Positions 1 through 9,435 of a stretch of DNA of 64,000 bases are shown one piece after another. The DNA lies in contig JAAEOK010000098.1 of NCBI GenBank assembly GCA_024244705.1, positions 62,001 through 126,000 on the forward strand, in the 5' to 3' direction. The notes below the pieces were generated by a model. The model saw only the letters and a program-made list of their open reading frames with translations. It searched no databases and had not been told where the DNA came from. Both the position numbers and the translations under genes were made by a program. Numbering within the stretch: position 1 is the stretch's first letter; every line of letters starts with the position of its first letter. The stretch is from Alphaproteobacteria bacterium (lineage in GTDB: Bacteria; Pseudomonadota; Alphaproteobacteria; JAAEOK01).

Positions 1-171
1 GTCGTCCTCGACCAGCACCGGCACCTCACCGGCCGGGTTGAGGGCGAGGAACTCCGGACGCCGCTCCCAGACCTTTTCCGCGCGCAGCGTGATCTCCACT
101 TCTTTCTCCGCCGCGGCGATGCGGATCTGGCGGCAAAACGGCGACAGTGGCAGATGATAAAGCGTGCGCAT
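1..171 (-). CDS. Glutathione S-transferase family protein, N-terminal part (runs off the window)
   Basis: The first 57 codons of a gene whose remainder lies beyond the window edge. The peptide starts MRTLYHLPLSPFCRQIRI and ends near FLALNPAGEVPVLVEDD. This is the thioredoxin-fold N-terminal domain of a GST: a beta strand, an SPFC turn before the first helix, and the cis-proline loop VPVLVEDD that holds glutathione. Substrate cannot be inferred. The ATG is at 171-169 on the minus strand; no strong ribosome binding site is visible before it. It lies 78 bp beyond the gltB stop and reads in the same direction. Confidence 0.75.
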   Translation of the reverse strand, partial: MRTLYHLPLSPFCRQIRIAAAEKEVEITLRAEKVWERRPEFLALNPAGEVPVLVEDD

Positions 172-249
172 GGCGGCGCGAGTCTATCGCGATATGCGGC
201 GCCGAGGAAACGGTTCCAATGACCCCCGACCGGTCCCGGTCGGAGCGTT

Positions 250-3200
250 CTAGGCGCGGCGCTCGCCGGCGGCGGCCTCGGTGATGGGATGGTCGAGCCG
301 CGCCACCATCTCCTTCGGCACCACCTGCCAGAAGTGGCGCAAGGCGCCGTCCCAATTGTGCAGCAGGCTGGCGCCATAGGTCGATTGCGTCTCCCGCGCA
401 TGGCGCACCACCATGTCGCGCAAGCGGTCGGCCCAATACGCCGTCTCGATTCGCTGAAAGACGACCGAATCCGGATTGATCAAGTCGGGCAGGCGATCGT
501 CGACATCGTAAACGAAGGCCATGCCGCCGGTCATGCCGGCAGCGAAATTGTCACCGATCGCGCCGAGGATGACGGCGGTGCCGCCGGTCATGTATTCGCA
601 ACCGTTGGCGCCGCATCCCTCGACGACCGTGTCGGCGCCGGAGTTCCGCACCGAGAACCGCTCCGCAGCCTGGCCGGCGGCGAACAACACGCCGGCGGTG
701 GCGCCATAAAGACAGGTGTTGCCGATGATCGTATTGCGTTCGGTCTGCAGCGGGCTGGCCGCCGTCGGGCGGACGACGATGGTGCCGCCCGAGAGGCCCT
801 TGCCGACATAGTCGTTGGCGTCGCCGAACACTTCGAGCTTTAGCCCCTGCACCGCGAAGGCGCCAAGCGACTGGCCGGCGGAACCGCGCAGGCGCACGGT
901 CAGGTGGCCCTCGGGCAGCGTGAACATGCCGAAGCGCCGGGTGATGTGGGACGAGATGCGGGTACCGATCGCGCGCTGGGTGTTGCGGATATTATAGGTG
1001 AGCTGCATTTTCTCGCCGTCTTCGAGGGCGCGAAACGCATCCTTGACCATTTGGGCGTCGAGGGTGTCGGGCACTTCGTTGCGACCTTCCAAGGTGCAGT
1101 AGCGCGGATAGTCGCCGGGATCGGCCTGGGTCAGCAGCCCGTTGAGGTCGAGGTCGTCGAGATGGGCGGCGCCGCGGCTGACCTGGAACAACAGGTCGGA
1201 ACGGCCGATGATCTCCTTCAGCGACCGGAAGCCGAGCGAGGCCAAGATCTCCCGCACCTCCTCGGCCATGAACGAGAACAGGTTGACCACCTTCTCCGGG
1301 CTGCCGGTGAACTTTTCGCGCAGCCGCTCGTCCTGGGTGCAGACCCCGACCGGGCAGGTGTTGCTGTGGCATTGGCGGACCATGATGCAGCCCATGGCGA
1401 TCAACGAAGTGGTGCCGACGCCGAATTCCTCGCCGCCGAGCATCGCCGCGATGACCACGTCGCGCCCGGTCTTGATGCCGCCGTCGACCCGCAGCTTGAT
1501 GTTGTGGCGGAGCCGATTGAGGGTGAGCACCTGGTGCACCTCGCTGAGCCCCATTTCCCAGGGAACACCGGCATATTTGATACTGGTCTGCGGGCTCGCG
1601 CCGGTCCCGCCGACATGGCCCGAGATTAGGATCACGTCGGCCTTGGCCTTGGCGACGCCGGCGGCGATGGTGCCGATGCCGGTGCGCGAAACCAGCTTTA
1701 CGCAGACCTGCGCGTCGGGGTTGATCTGTTTGAGGTCATAGATCAGCTGGGCCAGATCCTCGATCGAATAGATGTCGTGATGGGGCGGCGGTGAAATCAG
1801 CGACACGCCCGGCGTCGCATGGCGCAGGCGCGCAATCATTTCGGTGACCTTGAACCCGGGCAGCTGGCCGCCCTCGCCCGGCTTGGCACCTTGCGCCACC
1901 TTGATCTCGATCTCGCGGCAATTGTTGAGATATTCCGCGGTCACGCCGAAGCGCCCGGACGCGATCTGCTTGACCGGCGAATTGGCATTGTCGCCGTTGG
2001 GCCGGGGCTTGAACCGTTCCGCCCCTTCACCGCCCTCGCCGGACACCGACGCCGCGCCGATCCGGTTCATGGCGATGGTCAGGGTTTCGTGCGCTTCCGG
2101 GCTGAGCGCGCCGAGCGACATGCCCGGGGTCACGAACCGCTTGCGGATCTCGGTGATCGATTCGACTTCTTCGCTCGACACCGGCGCGCGGCTCGAATCG
2201 AAAGCCCACAAATCGCGCAGATTTATCGGCGGCAGGTTTTTCAGCCCTTCGCTGTATTTGCGATAGGTGGTGTAGGAATCGGTCGCCACCGCATGCTGTA
2301 GGGCGTGGATCAATGTCCCCTCGAAGCCGTGCGCCTCGCCGCCGCGGCGGTATTTGTAGAATCCGCCGACCGGCAAGGCGACGATGTCCTCGGCCCAGGC
2401 ACGGCGATGGATTTCGTAAACCTTTTGCTGGATGCCGATCAGCCCGATGCCCGAAATCCGCGATGGCAGGCCGGGGAAGAATTCAGCCACCAGCGAACGC
2501 GACAGACCGACGGCCTCGAAGTTGTAGCCGCCGCGATAGGAACTGATCACCGAAATGCCCATCTTCGACATGATCTTGAGCAGACCGTCGTCGACCGCCT
2601 GCTTGAAGCGCTTGACGCAGTCGCCAAAGGCGATATCGCCGAACAGCCCGCGGCGATGGCGGTCGGCAAGCGCCTCTTGGGCCAGGTATGCGTTGACTGT
2701 GGTCGCGCCGACGCCGATGAGAACGGCAAAATAGTGGACGTCGAGGCATTCGCCCGAACGAACGTTGAGCGACGTAAAGGTGCGCAATTGCTGTCGCACG
2801 AGATGGCTGTGAACGGCGCCGGTGGCCAAGATCATCGGGATCGGCGCTTTGGCCGCGCTGGTCTCCTTGTCAGACAGGATGACATGCGTACAGCCGCCGC
2901 GGATCGCCGTCTCGGCTTCGTTCTCGATGCGGGTCAGGGCGTCGCGCAGCGCGCCGTCGCCGCCGGCGGCATCGAACGTGCAGTCGATTTCGAGCGCGGT
3001 GCCGCCGAGATAACCCCGCAGAGCATCGAATTCGGCGTTCGACAGCACCGGGCTCTCCAGCTGGAGGACGTCGCACTGGCTGGCGTCCTGTTCGAGAATG
3101 TTGCCGAGATTGCCGAGCCGTGTCTTGAGCGACATCACCCGGCGCTCGCGCAACGAATCGATCGGCGGGTTGGTGACTTGGCTGAAATTCTGCCGGAAGA

Positions 3201-4809
3201 AATGATGCAGACCACGGTAGCGCTTCGAAAGCACGGCGGCCGGCGTGTCGTCGCCCATCGAGCCGACCGCCTCCTTGGCGTCCTCGACCATCGGATGGAG
3301 GATCAGCTCGAGGTCCTCCATCGACCAGCCGACGCCGACCATGCGCCGCCGCAGCTCGTCCTTCGAGAACTCGGCGCCTTCCACGACCGCGGTCCTGATC
3401 AGGCTGTCGAGGACGATCGTGCGCGCAACCCACTCGCCATAGGGCTTCTGACCGGCGAGCCAATCCTTGATTTCCAGATCGCTATAGAATTTGCCGTCCT
3501 TGAGGTCGACGGCAACCATCTGGCCCGGACCGACGCGTCCCTTCTCGACCACCGTTGCCTCGTCGATCGACACCATGCCGGTCTCGGAACCGACGAACAG
3601 CATGCCGTCACCGGTCACGGTGTAGCGCATGGGGCGGAGGCCGTTGCGATCCATGCCGGCCACCACCCAACGGCCGCCGAAGCCGACGATCGCCGCCGGA
3701 CCGTCCCACGGCTCCATGACCGAATTGCAGTAGGCGTAGAGGTCGCGATGGGATTGCGGCACGGTGGTCTTGTTGGTCCATGCCTCCGGGATCAGCAGCG
3801 TCTTGACATAGGGCAGCATATAGCCCGTTCGACTGAGCACTTCGAAAACCGCATCGAGCGCCGCCGAATCGGAACTGCCGGCCTGGATCACCGGGTGCAG
3901 ATCGTCGATATGGTCGCCGAAATTCTCGTGCGCCATGCGGGTTTCGTGCGATTTCATCCAATTGATGTTGCCGGTGAGCGTGTTGATCTCGCCGTTATGG
4001 GCGATGACACGGAACGGCTGCGCCAGGTACCAAGTCGGGAAGGTGTTGGTCGAGTAGCGCTGATGGAACAACGCGAAATTCGAAACGAAGCGGTCGTCGA
4101 GCAAGTCGGGATAAAAATCGGTCAGTTGCTCGGCCAGGAACATACCCTTGTAGATGATCGAACGGCACGACAGCGAGCAGATATAGAAGCCTTTGATGTG
4201 CTCCTCGAGGACCCGCTTCTCGATGCGGCGGCGGATGACGTAGAGGTCGAGCTCGAAGTAATAGTCGTCGATCGCCTTGCTGTTGGCGATCATGATCTGT
4301 TCGATCTCGGGCCGCGTGGCATTGGCCTTTTCGCCGATCACCGCGACGTTGAACGGCACCTGACGCCAGCCGTAGATGTAGTAGCCGAACTTGAGGATCT
4401 CGTCCTCGACGATACAGCGGCACCGCTCCTGGGCGGCGAAATCGGTACGCGGCAGGAAGATCATGCCGACGCCGAGACGCCCGGGCAGTAATTCGTGGCC
4501 GGTGCGCTGAACGTGTTCCTTGACGAAGTTCTGCGGAATCTGGACATGGATGCCGGCGCCGTCGCCGGTCTTGCCATCGGCATCGACGGCGCCGCGGTGC
4601 CACACCGCCTTGAGCGCGGTGATCCCGGCCTCGACCACGGCGCGGCGCGGCTTGCCGTCGATTGCGGCGATCATGCCGACGCCGCAGGAATCGTGCTCGC
4701 GGCTCGGGTCGTAGGCGCCCGCTTCGGTCAGCCGGGACGAATTCCGTCGCCAGGTGTCGACGAACCCCTGACTGTCCACGTCGTTATCCATCCTCGGGTC
4801 CCCGGTCAC
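250..4809 (-). CDS. gltB: Glutamate synthase (NADPH) large subunit
   Basis: The alpha subunit of glutamate synthase (GOGAT) transfers the amide nitrogen of glutamine to 2-oxoglutarate, working with GltD. At 1519 codons it has full family length. A short propeptide precedes the Ntn-amidotransferase nucleophile Cys (REHDSCGVGM, residue 42 from the GTG). The central and FMN-binding domains follow (GEGGEGAERF, PGEGGQLPG, HVGGTGASPQTS). The 3Fe-4S cysteines are in CHSNTCPVGVC near residue 1145, and the C-terminal GXGXG beta-helix is present (GGTIVVRP, YMTGGTAVILG). The GTG at 4809 overlaps the gltD stop as GTGA. An in-frame ATG at 4791 is an alternative start six codons later. Confidence 0.97.
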   Translation of the reverse strand: MTGDPRMDNDVDSQGFVDTWRRNSSRLTEAGAYDPSREHDSCGVGMIAAIDGKPRRAVVEAGITALKAVWHRGAVDADGKTGDGAGIHVQIPQNFVKEHVQRTGHELLPGRLGVGMIFLPRTDFAAQERCRCIVEDEILKFGYYIYGWRQVPFNVAVIGEKANATRPEIEQIMIANSKAIDDYYFELDLYVIRRRIEKRVLEEHIKGFYICSLSCRSIIYKGMFLAEQLTDFYPDLLDDRFVSNFALFHQRYSTNTFPTWYLAQPFRVIAHNGEINTLTGNINWMKSHETRMAHENFGDHIDDLHPVIQAGSSDSAALDAVFEVLSRTGYMLPYVKTLLIPEAWTNKTTVPQSHRDLYAYCNSVMEPWDGPAAIVGFGGRWVVAGMDRNGLRPMRYTVTGDGMLFVGSETGMVSIDEATVVEKGRVGPGQMVAVDLKDGKFYSDLEIKDWLAGQKPYGEWVARTIVLDSLIRTAVVEGAEFSKDELRRRMVGVGWSMEDLELILHPMVEDAKEAVGSMGDDTPAAVLSKRYRGLHHFFRQNFSQVTNPPIDSLRERRVMSLKTRLGNLGNILEQDASQCDVLQLESPVLSNAEFDALRGYLGGTALEIDCTFDAAGGDGALRDALTRIENEAETAIRGGCTHVILSDKETSAAKAPIPMILATGAVHSHLVRQQLRTFTSLNVRSGECLDVHYFAVLIGVGATTVNAYLAQEALADRHRRGLFGDIAFGDCVKRFKQAVDDGLLKIMSKMGISVISSYRGGYNFEAVGLSRSLVAEFFPGLPSRISGIGLIGIQQKVYEIHRRAWAEDIVALPVGGFYKYRRGGEAHGFEGTLIHALQHAVATDSYTTYRKYSEGLKNLPPINLRDLWAFDSSRAPVSSEEVESITEIRKRFVTPGMSLGALSPEAHETLTIAMNRIGAASVSGEGGEGAERFKPRPNGDNANSPVKQIASGRFGVTAEYLNNCREIEIKVAQGAKPGEGGQLPGFKVTEMIARLRHATPGVSLISPPPHHDIYSIEDLAQLIYDLKQINPDAQVCVKLVSRTGIGTIAAGVAKAKADVILISGHVGGTGASPQTSIKYAGVPWEMGLSEVHQVLTLNRLRHNIKLRVDGGIKTGRDVVIAAMLGGEEFGVGTTSLIAMGCIMVRQCHSNTCPVGVCTQDERLREKFTGSPEKVVNLFSFMAEEVREILASLGFRSLKEIIGRSDLLFQVSRGAAHLDDLDLNGLLTQADPGDYPRYCTLEGRNEVPDTLDAQMVKDAFRALEDGEKMQLTYNIRNTQRAIGTRISSHITRRFGMFTLPEGHLTVRLRGSAGQSLGAFAVQGLKLEVFGDANDYVGKGLSGGTIVVRPTAASPLQTERNTIIGNTCLYGATAGVLFAAGQAAERFSVRNSGADTVVEGCGANGCEYMTGGTAVILGAIGDNFAAGMTGGMAFVYDVDDRLPDLINPDSVVFQRIETAYWADRLRDMVVRHARETQSTYGASLLHNWDGALRHFWQVVPKEMVARLDHPITEAAAGERRA

Positions 4810-6263
4810 GACGCGAGCGCCAGATCGGACCCGGCCTCGGTCGCGGCTGCCCTGGCTTCCAAGTACCGGTGAATCTGCGTGGCCGCGTCACGGCCGTCGC
4901 GGATCGCCCACACCACCAGGGAGGCTCCGCGGACGATATCGCCGGCGGCGAAAACGCCGTCGAGATTGGTCATCATCGTCCGGTGATCGATCCGTACGGT
5001 GCCCCATTCGGTTACGTCGAGGTCATCGGCGCCGAACAACAGCGGCAAATCCTCGGGATCGAACCCGAGCGCCTTGATCACCAGGTCGGCGTCCATCGTG
5101 AAGCTCGATCCCTCGATCGGAACCGGACGCTGCCGTCCCGATGAATCGGGCGCGTCGAGCCGCATGCGTTGGGCACGAACGCCGCCGACCGCGCCATCGC
5201 CCAGGAAAGCCTCCGGCGCCGACTGCCAGATGAATTCGACGCCCTCCTCTTCCGCATTCGCGACCTCACGCATCGAGCCCGGCATGTTGGCACGATCGCG
5301 GCGATAGAGACACCTGACCGATTTCGCGCCTTGCCGCACCGCGGTGCGTACGCAATCCATCGCCGTATCGCCGCCGCCGATCACGACGACGTCTTTGCCG
5401 GCGCCGTCGAGGCGGCCGTTGTCGTAGTCGGGCACCGCGTCGCCAAGGCCATGGCGGTTGCTCGCGGTGAGATAGGTCATCGCGGCGACGACATTGTCGA
5501 GACCGGCGCCCGGCAACGCGATCTCGCGGGCCTCGTAGACCCCGGTGGCAATCAGCACGGCGTCGTGCCGGGCGCGCAATTGTTCGAGCGTCGCGTCACG
5601 GCCGACCTCGAAATCGCGGTGGAACCGGATGCCCCCTTCGGCAAGCCGATCGGTGCGCCGGACGACGACCGATTTCTCGAGCTTGAAGTTGGGAATACCG
5701 TAAATCAGCAGGCCGCCGAGGCGGTCGTAACGGTCATAGACATCGATCTGGTAGCCGCTGCGGCGCAATTCCTCGGCGGCGGCCAACCCGCCGGGCCCGG
5801 CGCCGATGATGGCGATCGACTGCGGGCGCTCGCGGCGCGGCCGCAATGGCGCCACCCAGCCGCTCTGCCACGCCGTTTCGGTAATGTACTTTTCAATCGC
5901 GCCAATGGTGACCGTGCCGTGGGTCGATTGCTCGATCACGCAATTGCCCTCGCAGAGCCGGTCCTGCGGGCAAATTCGGCCGCAGATCTCGGGCATATTG
6001 TTGGTCGAGGCGGCCATTTCGTAAGCCTCTTCAAGGCGCCCCTCTGCGGTCAGCATCAGCCAATCCGGGATATTGTTCTGCAACGGACAGTGCACCTGAC
6101 AGAATGGAATGCCGCATTGCGAACAGCGCGCCGCCTGCTCGGCCGCCCGCGCGGGCGAGAATTCGTCGTAGATTTCATCGAAATCCGTCCGCCTTTCCGC
6201 CGCCACGCGTTTCGGCGGTGTCGTCTGCGCGACGGTGACGAATTTGAGCATGGTAGGGGGCAT
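4806..6263 (-). CDS. gltD: Glutamate synthase small subunit
   Basis: The beta subunit oxidises NADPH and passes electrons through FAD and 4Fe-4S clusters to GltB. Near residues 42-54 are the cluster cysteines CSQCGIPFCQVHC, followed by CGRICPQDRLCEGNC. The FAD-binding GAGPGG motif is near residue 154 and the NADPH-binding GGGDTA motif near 297. The frame stays open for 48 codons upstream, but I place the start at the ATG at 6263 (MPPTMLKFV) because GGAG stands 7 nt before it. A second ATG four codons later is possible. The protein is 485 aa, normal for the family. The stop is fused to the gltB GTG, so the two subunits are probably translationally coupled. Confidence 0.96.
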   Translation of the reverse strand: MPPTMLKFVTVAQTTPPKRVAAERRTDFDEIYDEFSPARAAEQAARCSQCGIPFCQVHCPLQNNIPDWLMLTAEGRLEEAYEMAASTNNMPEICGRICPQDRLCEGNCVIEQSTHGTVTIGAIEKYITETAWQSGWVAPLRPRRERPQSIAIIGAGPGGLAAAEELRRSGYQIDVYDRYDRLGGLLIYGIPNFKLEKSVVVRRTDRLAEGGIRFHRDFEVGRDATLEQLRARHDAVLIATGVYEAREIALPGAGLDNVVAAMTYLTASNRHGLGDAVPDYDNGRLDGAGKDVVVIGGGDTAMDCVRTAVRQGAKSVRCLYRRDRANMPGSMREVANAEEEGVEFIWQSAPEAFLGDGAVGGVRAQRMRLDAPDSSGRQRPVPIEGSSFTMDADLVIKALGFDPEDLPLLFGADDLDVTEWGTVRIDHRTMMTNLDGVFAAGDIVRGASLVVWAIRDGRDAATQIHRYLEARAAATEAGSDLALAS

Positions 6264-6445
6264 GCGGACGCTCCGACGATCGGTTTGGTTCGCTGTTGGG
6301 ACGCAAGCTCGGGCAACGGTGGATAATATGCGATCGGCCCCGCCGCGAGTCGAGCAAAAATCGGCAAAAAGGTATGACATGTTTACGACTTCTCGAATCA
6401 ATACCATGAATTATGGTTAACTCTGCGGAAATTATTCGTCATAGA

Positions 6446-6475
6446 TTGCTGATAGTCTCAATTTGGACCTAATAT
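6446..6475 (+). promoter_or_regulatory. Candidate sigma-70-type promoter for uppP
   Basis: TTGCTG at 6446-6451 and TAATAT at 6470-6475 are separated by 18 bp, about 80 bp upstream of the uppP start. They lie in the 291-bp gap between the divergent gltD and uppP genes, the most AT-rich part of this neighbourhood. The assignment is by consensus only. The gltD promoter must lie in the same gap but I cannot point to it. Confidence 0.35.
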
Positions 6476-6554
6476 CTCATCTGGAGGCGCGGTGACTCGG
6501 ATGGTATAAGCGCGCCACCGCCACTGCGCGCGGTCGTCGCCGGCAGGGGAACAC

Positions 6555-7388
6555 GTGACACTGCTTCATATCGTGATCGTGGCCCTGATCCAGGGCATTA
6601 CCGAATTTCTTCCCATAAGCTCATCGGCCCACTTGATCCTGGTGCCGGCGGTGACCGGCTGGACCGATCAGGGCCTGGTTTTGGATGTCGCGGTCCATGT
6701 CGGGACCCTCGGCGCCGTCATCGTCTATTTCTGGCGCGACCTGTGGGCGATGGCCAAGGGCTTGGCTCTACTCGCGGCCGGCCGGCCGACAATCGAGGCA
6801 AGCCTGGTCGGAAAACTGGCGATCGCGACGGTGCCAGTCGTCATCGCCGGGTATTTGGTTCACGAATTCGCGCCGACCCTGTTCCGTGGCGTCGAGGTCA
6901 TCGCCTGGGCGACGATCGGGTTCGGCATCCTGCTCTACATCGCCGACCGCCGGGCCATGACCCTCCGTCGTCTCGACCACCTCACCTTTGGATATGCCGT
7001 GGTGGTCGGACTGTCCCAGGCCTTGGCCCTGATCCCGGGGACCAGTCGTTCCGGCATCACCATGACCGCCGCGCGGTTGCTCGGCTTTGAACGCACCGAC
7101 GCGGCGCGCCTCTCCCTTTTGATGTCGATCCCAGTGATCATTGCCGCCGGCACCCTGTCGGGCCTCGACCTTTATCGCGCCGGCGACCCGACCCTAACGG
7201 TACAGGCTGCGGTCGCCGCGCTGCTGGCGTTCGTGGCGGCGCTGCTGGCCATCGCCGCGATGATGGCTTGGCTGCGCCGGCTGACGTTTACACCATTCGT
7301 CGTCTATCGCGTCGTCCTCGGCGTGATACTGCTGATCTGGGTTTATGTCTACGACGCGCAGCCGTTCACGCCGATCGCGGGCGGCTGA
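6555..7388 (+). CDS. uppP: Undecaprenyl-diphosphatase (bacitracin resistance protein)
   Basis: An integral membrane phosphatase that converts undecaprenyl diphosphate to the monophosphate, recycling the lipid carrier for peptidoglycan and other envelope polymers. The 277-aa protein carries both BacA/UppP signatures: EFLPISSSAHL near residue 18 and PGTSRSG near residue 163. It has about seven to eight hydrophobic segments. The start is GTG at 6555, with AGGGGA four bases before it. The 3' end overlaps the convergent NDUFA9-like gene by 23 bp. It is transcribed away from gltBD and has no operon partner. Confidence 0.95.
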   Translation: MTLLHIVIVALIQGITEFLPISSSAHLILVPAVTGWTDQGLVLDVAVHVGTLGAVIVYFWRDLWAMAKGLALLAAGRPTIEASLVGKLAIATVPVVIAGYLVHEFAPTLFRGVEVIAWATIGFGILLYIADRRAMTLRRLDHLTFGYAVVVGLSQALALIPGTSRSGITMTAARLLGFERTDAARLSLLMSIPVIIAAGTLSGLDLYRAGDPTLTVQAAVAALLAFVAALLAIAAMMAWLRRLTFTPFVVYRVVLGVILLIWVYVYDAQPFTPIAGG

Positions 7389-8373
7389 AGCGTCCGCCGG
7401 CACGGTAACGGTCCATATAGCTGTCGATCACGGCTTCGATCGGCGTTGCCCGGAGCCCGAGATCGGCCAGCGTGTCTGCGCCTTCGGCCACCACATTGTC
7501 GCGTTCGAGCATCGCGACTTGGTCGCGGGTCAACGGCGGTACCGGGAGATATTCGAGGAACGCCGCCTGCAACCGCGCGATGGCGAACGGCAGCGGCACC
7601 AGCCAGCGCCGTCGGTTGGTCCGGCGCAGGATCAACTCGAGAATCGCCTTCATGCTGAGGACTTCCGGGCCGCCGAGTTCGAAGGTCCGGCCCCGACCTT
7701 GCCCCGGCTCGAGGGCGCGAACGACCGCATCGGCGACGTCACCGACATAGACCGGCTGGAACTTTGGCCCGCCGTCGCGACAGAAATCGCGGCCGGTCAC
7801 AGAGCGGCGGCCAAACGGCAGCTCGGGCGCCGCGCCGACAACCGGCAGCAGCCACGATAGGCGCGCCATGCCGGCAAACCGGTTGATGAAATCGTCCTCG
7901 GCACCGAACACCACGCTCGGCCTCAAGACCGTCGCCGAGGGCAGCGCCTCGTGTACGGCAGCCTCGCCGGCCGCCTTCGAACGCGCATATTCGGACGGCG
8001 ATTTCGCATCGGCGCCGAGCGCCGAGACATGGACCAGCCGGTCGACGCCCGCCGCGGCGGCCGCCGCGGCCACATTGCGCGCGCCGTCATGGTGGATGGC
8101 GGCGAAGGTCCGCGCGCCGCGCTGGTAAAGGATACCGACCAGATTGATTACCCAATCGGCACCTTCAACCGCCGCCGCGACGGCGTCCGGATCGGTCACC
8201 GGCGCCCGCAGCGGCACGATTTGCCCGACATTTCCGGCCGGTTTGAGTAAGGCGGCCTCGTTCGGATGACGAACGGCGATTCGAACGACGACGCCGGCAT
8301 CGGCCAAGCGCTCGACGACGTAACGTCCGATAAACCCGGACCCGCCAAAAACCGTCGCTCGCCGTATCGTCAT
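7366..8373 (-). CDS. NDUFA9-like NAD(P)-binding epimerase/reductase family protein
   Basis: A 335-aa atypical short-chain dehydrogenase. It starts MTIRRATVFGGSGFIGRYVV with the GGSGFIG dinucleotide-binding loop and continues with NLVGIL and VSALGAD strands. The SPSEYARSKAAGE segment holds the YxxxK pair, followed by LRPSVVFGAEDDF. This pattern fits the bacterial relatives of the complex I accessory subunit NDUFA9, common in alphaproteobacteria; the exact role there is unknown. The start is the ATG at 8373, preceded by AGGAA; the frame extends 16 codons further up without a better site. The last 23 bp overlap the end of uppP on the other strand. Confidence 0.85.
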   Translation of the reverse strand: MTIRRATVFGGSGFIGRYVVERLADAGVVVRIAVRHPNEAALLKPAGNVGQIVPLRAPVTDPDAVAAAVEGADWVINLVGILYQRGARTFAAIHHDGARNVAAAAAAAGVDRLVHVSALGADAKSPSEYARSKAAGEAAVHEALPSATVLRPSVVFGAEDDFINRFAGMARLSWLLPVVGAAPELPFGRRSVTGRDFCRDGGPKFQPVYVGDVADAVVRALEPGQGRGRTFELGGPEVLSMKAILELILRRTNRRRWLVPLPFAIARLQAAFLEYLPVPPLTRDQVAMLERDNVVAEGADTLADLGLRATPIEAVIDSYMDRYRAGGRFSRPRSA

Positions 8374-8477
8374 TTCCTGTCTGCCACGCTTACCCAGGTG
8401 CGCGGGCGCAGACGTATGCACCCATCGACCTTAAGTATTATACGCGTGCGGCGCGGCCGGCCAGCGCGAAAACGCCG

Positions 8478-8506
8478 TTGACAATATCGGCGCCCCTCTG
8501 TACCGA
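8478..8506 (+). promoter_or_regulatory. Promoter of the tRNA-Leu / RNase D unit
   Basis: A perfect TTGACA (8478-8483) is followed after 17 bp by TACCGA (8501-8506), 27 bp before the tRNA. The spacing and the perfect -35 fit a strong housekeeping promoter of the kind found before stable RNA genes. Confidence 0.6.
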
Positions 8507-8533
8507 ATCGGCCCGTTCCAGATCGGATCAAAT

Positions 8534-8620
8534 GCCCAGGTGGCGGAATTGGTAGACGCGCAGGTTTCAGGTACCTGTGGGGGCAACCCCGTGGAAGTTC
8601 GAGTCTTCTCCTGGGCACCA
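8534..8620 (+). tRNA. tRNA-Leu (anticodon CAG)
   Basis: An 87-nt class II tRNA. The acceptor stem GCCCAGG pairs with CCTGGGC, the D arm reads GGCGGAATTGGTAGACGC, and the anticodon stem CAGGT/ACCTG encloses TTCAGGT with anticodon CAG. There is a long variable arm (GTGGGGGCAACCCCGT) and a T arm with GTTCGAGTC. The 3' CCA is encoded. An RNase D gene begins 16 bp later. Confidence 0.97.
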
Positions 8621-8636
8621 TGTGTGCGATAGCGCC

Positions 8637-9248
8637 GTGACCATCGAGCTTCACAGGGGAGACCTGCCCGCGACGGTCGAACTGGGCCCGGTTGTCGCCG
8701 TCGACACCGAAACGATGGGCCTGCACCCGCATCGTGACCGCCTGTGCCTGGTTCAGCTTTCGGCGGGCGACGGCAGCGCCCACCTCGTTCAACTCCAGGA
8801 TGACGCGTATCAGGCCCCGCGATTACGGGCGATTCTGGGCGACCCCGACCGATTGAAGCTGTTTCACTATGCGCGCTTCGATGTTGCCGTTCTCAAGCGT
8901 TATTTGGACGTCGATTGCGCGCCGGTCTACTGCACCAAGATCGCTTCGAAACTGTGCCGAACCTTCACCGACCGTCACGGATTGAAGGACCTTTGTCGCG
9001 ACCTACTCGGTGTCGAGCTGTCGAAGCAGCAGCAATCGTCGGATTGGGGCGCCGCCGATTTGACCGACGAACAGATCGGCTACGCCGCGTCGGACGTTCT
9101 TCACCTGCACGCCCTCAAGGCGCGGCTGGACGCGGCGCTGGCGCGCGAGGGGCGATCCGAACTGGCGGCCCGCTGTTTCGCATTCGTGCCGGCGCGCGCG
9201 GCGCTCGATCTGGCGGGCTGGCCCGATGAGGATATATTCGCCCACTAG
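8637..9248 (+). CDS. rnd: Ribonuclease D-like 3'-5' exonuclease
   Basis: A DEDDy-family 3'-5' exoribonuclease that trims 3' ends of tRNA and other small RNAs. All acidic motifs are visible: Exo I VDTETMGL near residue 21, Exo II HYARFDVAVLKRY near residue 78, and Exo III GYAASDVLHLHALK near residue 143. At 204 aa it consists of the exonuclease domain without HRDC domains, the common short alphaproteobacterial form. I place the start at GTG 8637, giving (M)TIELHRGDLP; a GTG at 8622 is also in frame. It sits only 16 bp after a tRNA with no promoter between, so it is probably transcribed with the tRNA. Confidence 0.85.
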   Translation: MTIELHRGDLPATVELGPVVAVDTETMGLHPHRDRLCLVQLSAGDGSAHLVQLQDDAYQAPRLRAILGDPDRLKLFHYARFDVAVLKRYLDVDCAPVYCTKIASKLCRTFTDRHGLKDLCRDLLGVELSKQQQSSDWGAADLTDEQIGYAASDVLHLHALKARLDAALAREGRSELAARCFAFVPARAALDLAGWPDEDIFAH

Positions 9249-9435
9249 GCGGCCGATTTGGCTGATCGAAACGCCGCATTGCGTTGACCAAAAGGCCCCG
9301 CCAGAGTCATACTGCAGCACGATTTATCATTGCCTTTCGGTGCTTTACGGCGCCGTATGGGGCGCCCAACACCGAGCGGGCACCGGGCGGCGGGGGTGCG
9401 ACGAGCTTCGGCTGGGTTTGGGAAGGCGGCGGGTC

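Noticed and set aside
2305-4491. A 728-codon open frame on the plus strand opposite gltB.
   Set aside because: GltB is complete and unmistakable on the other strand; the antisense frame is His/Arg/Asp-rich, lacks any domain and is an effect of high GC codon usage.
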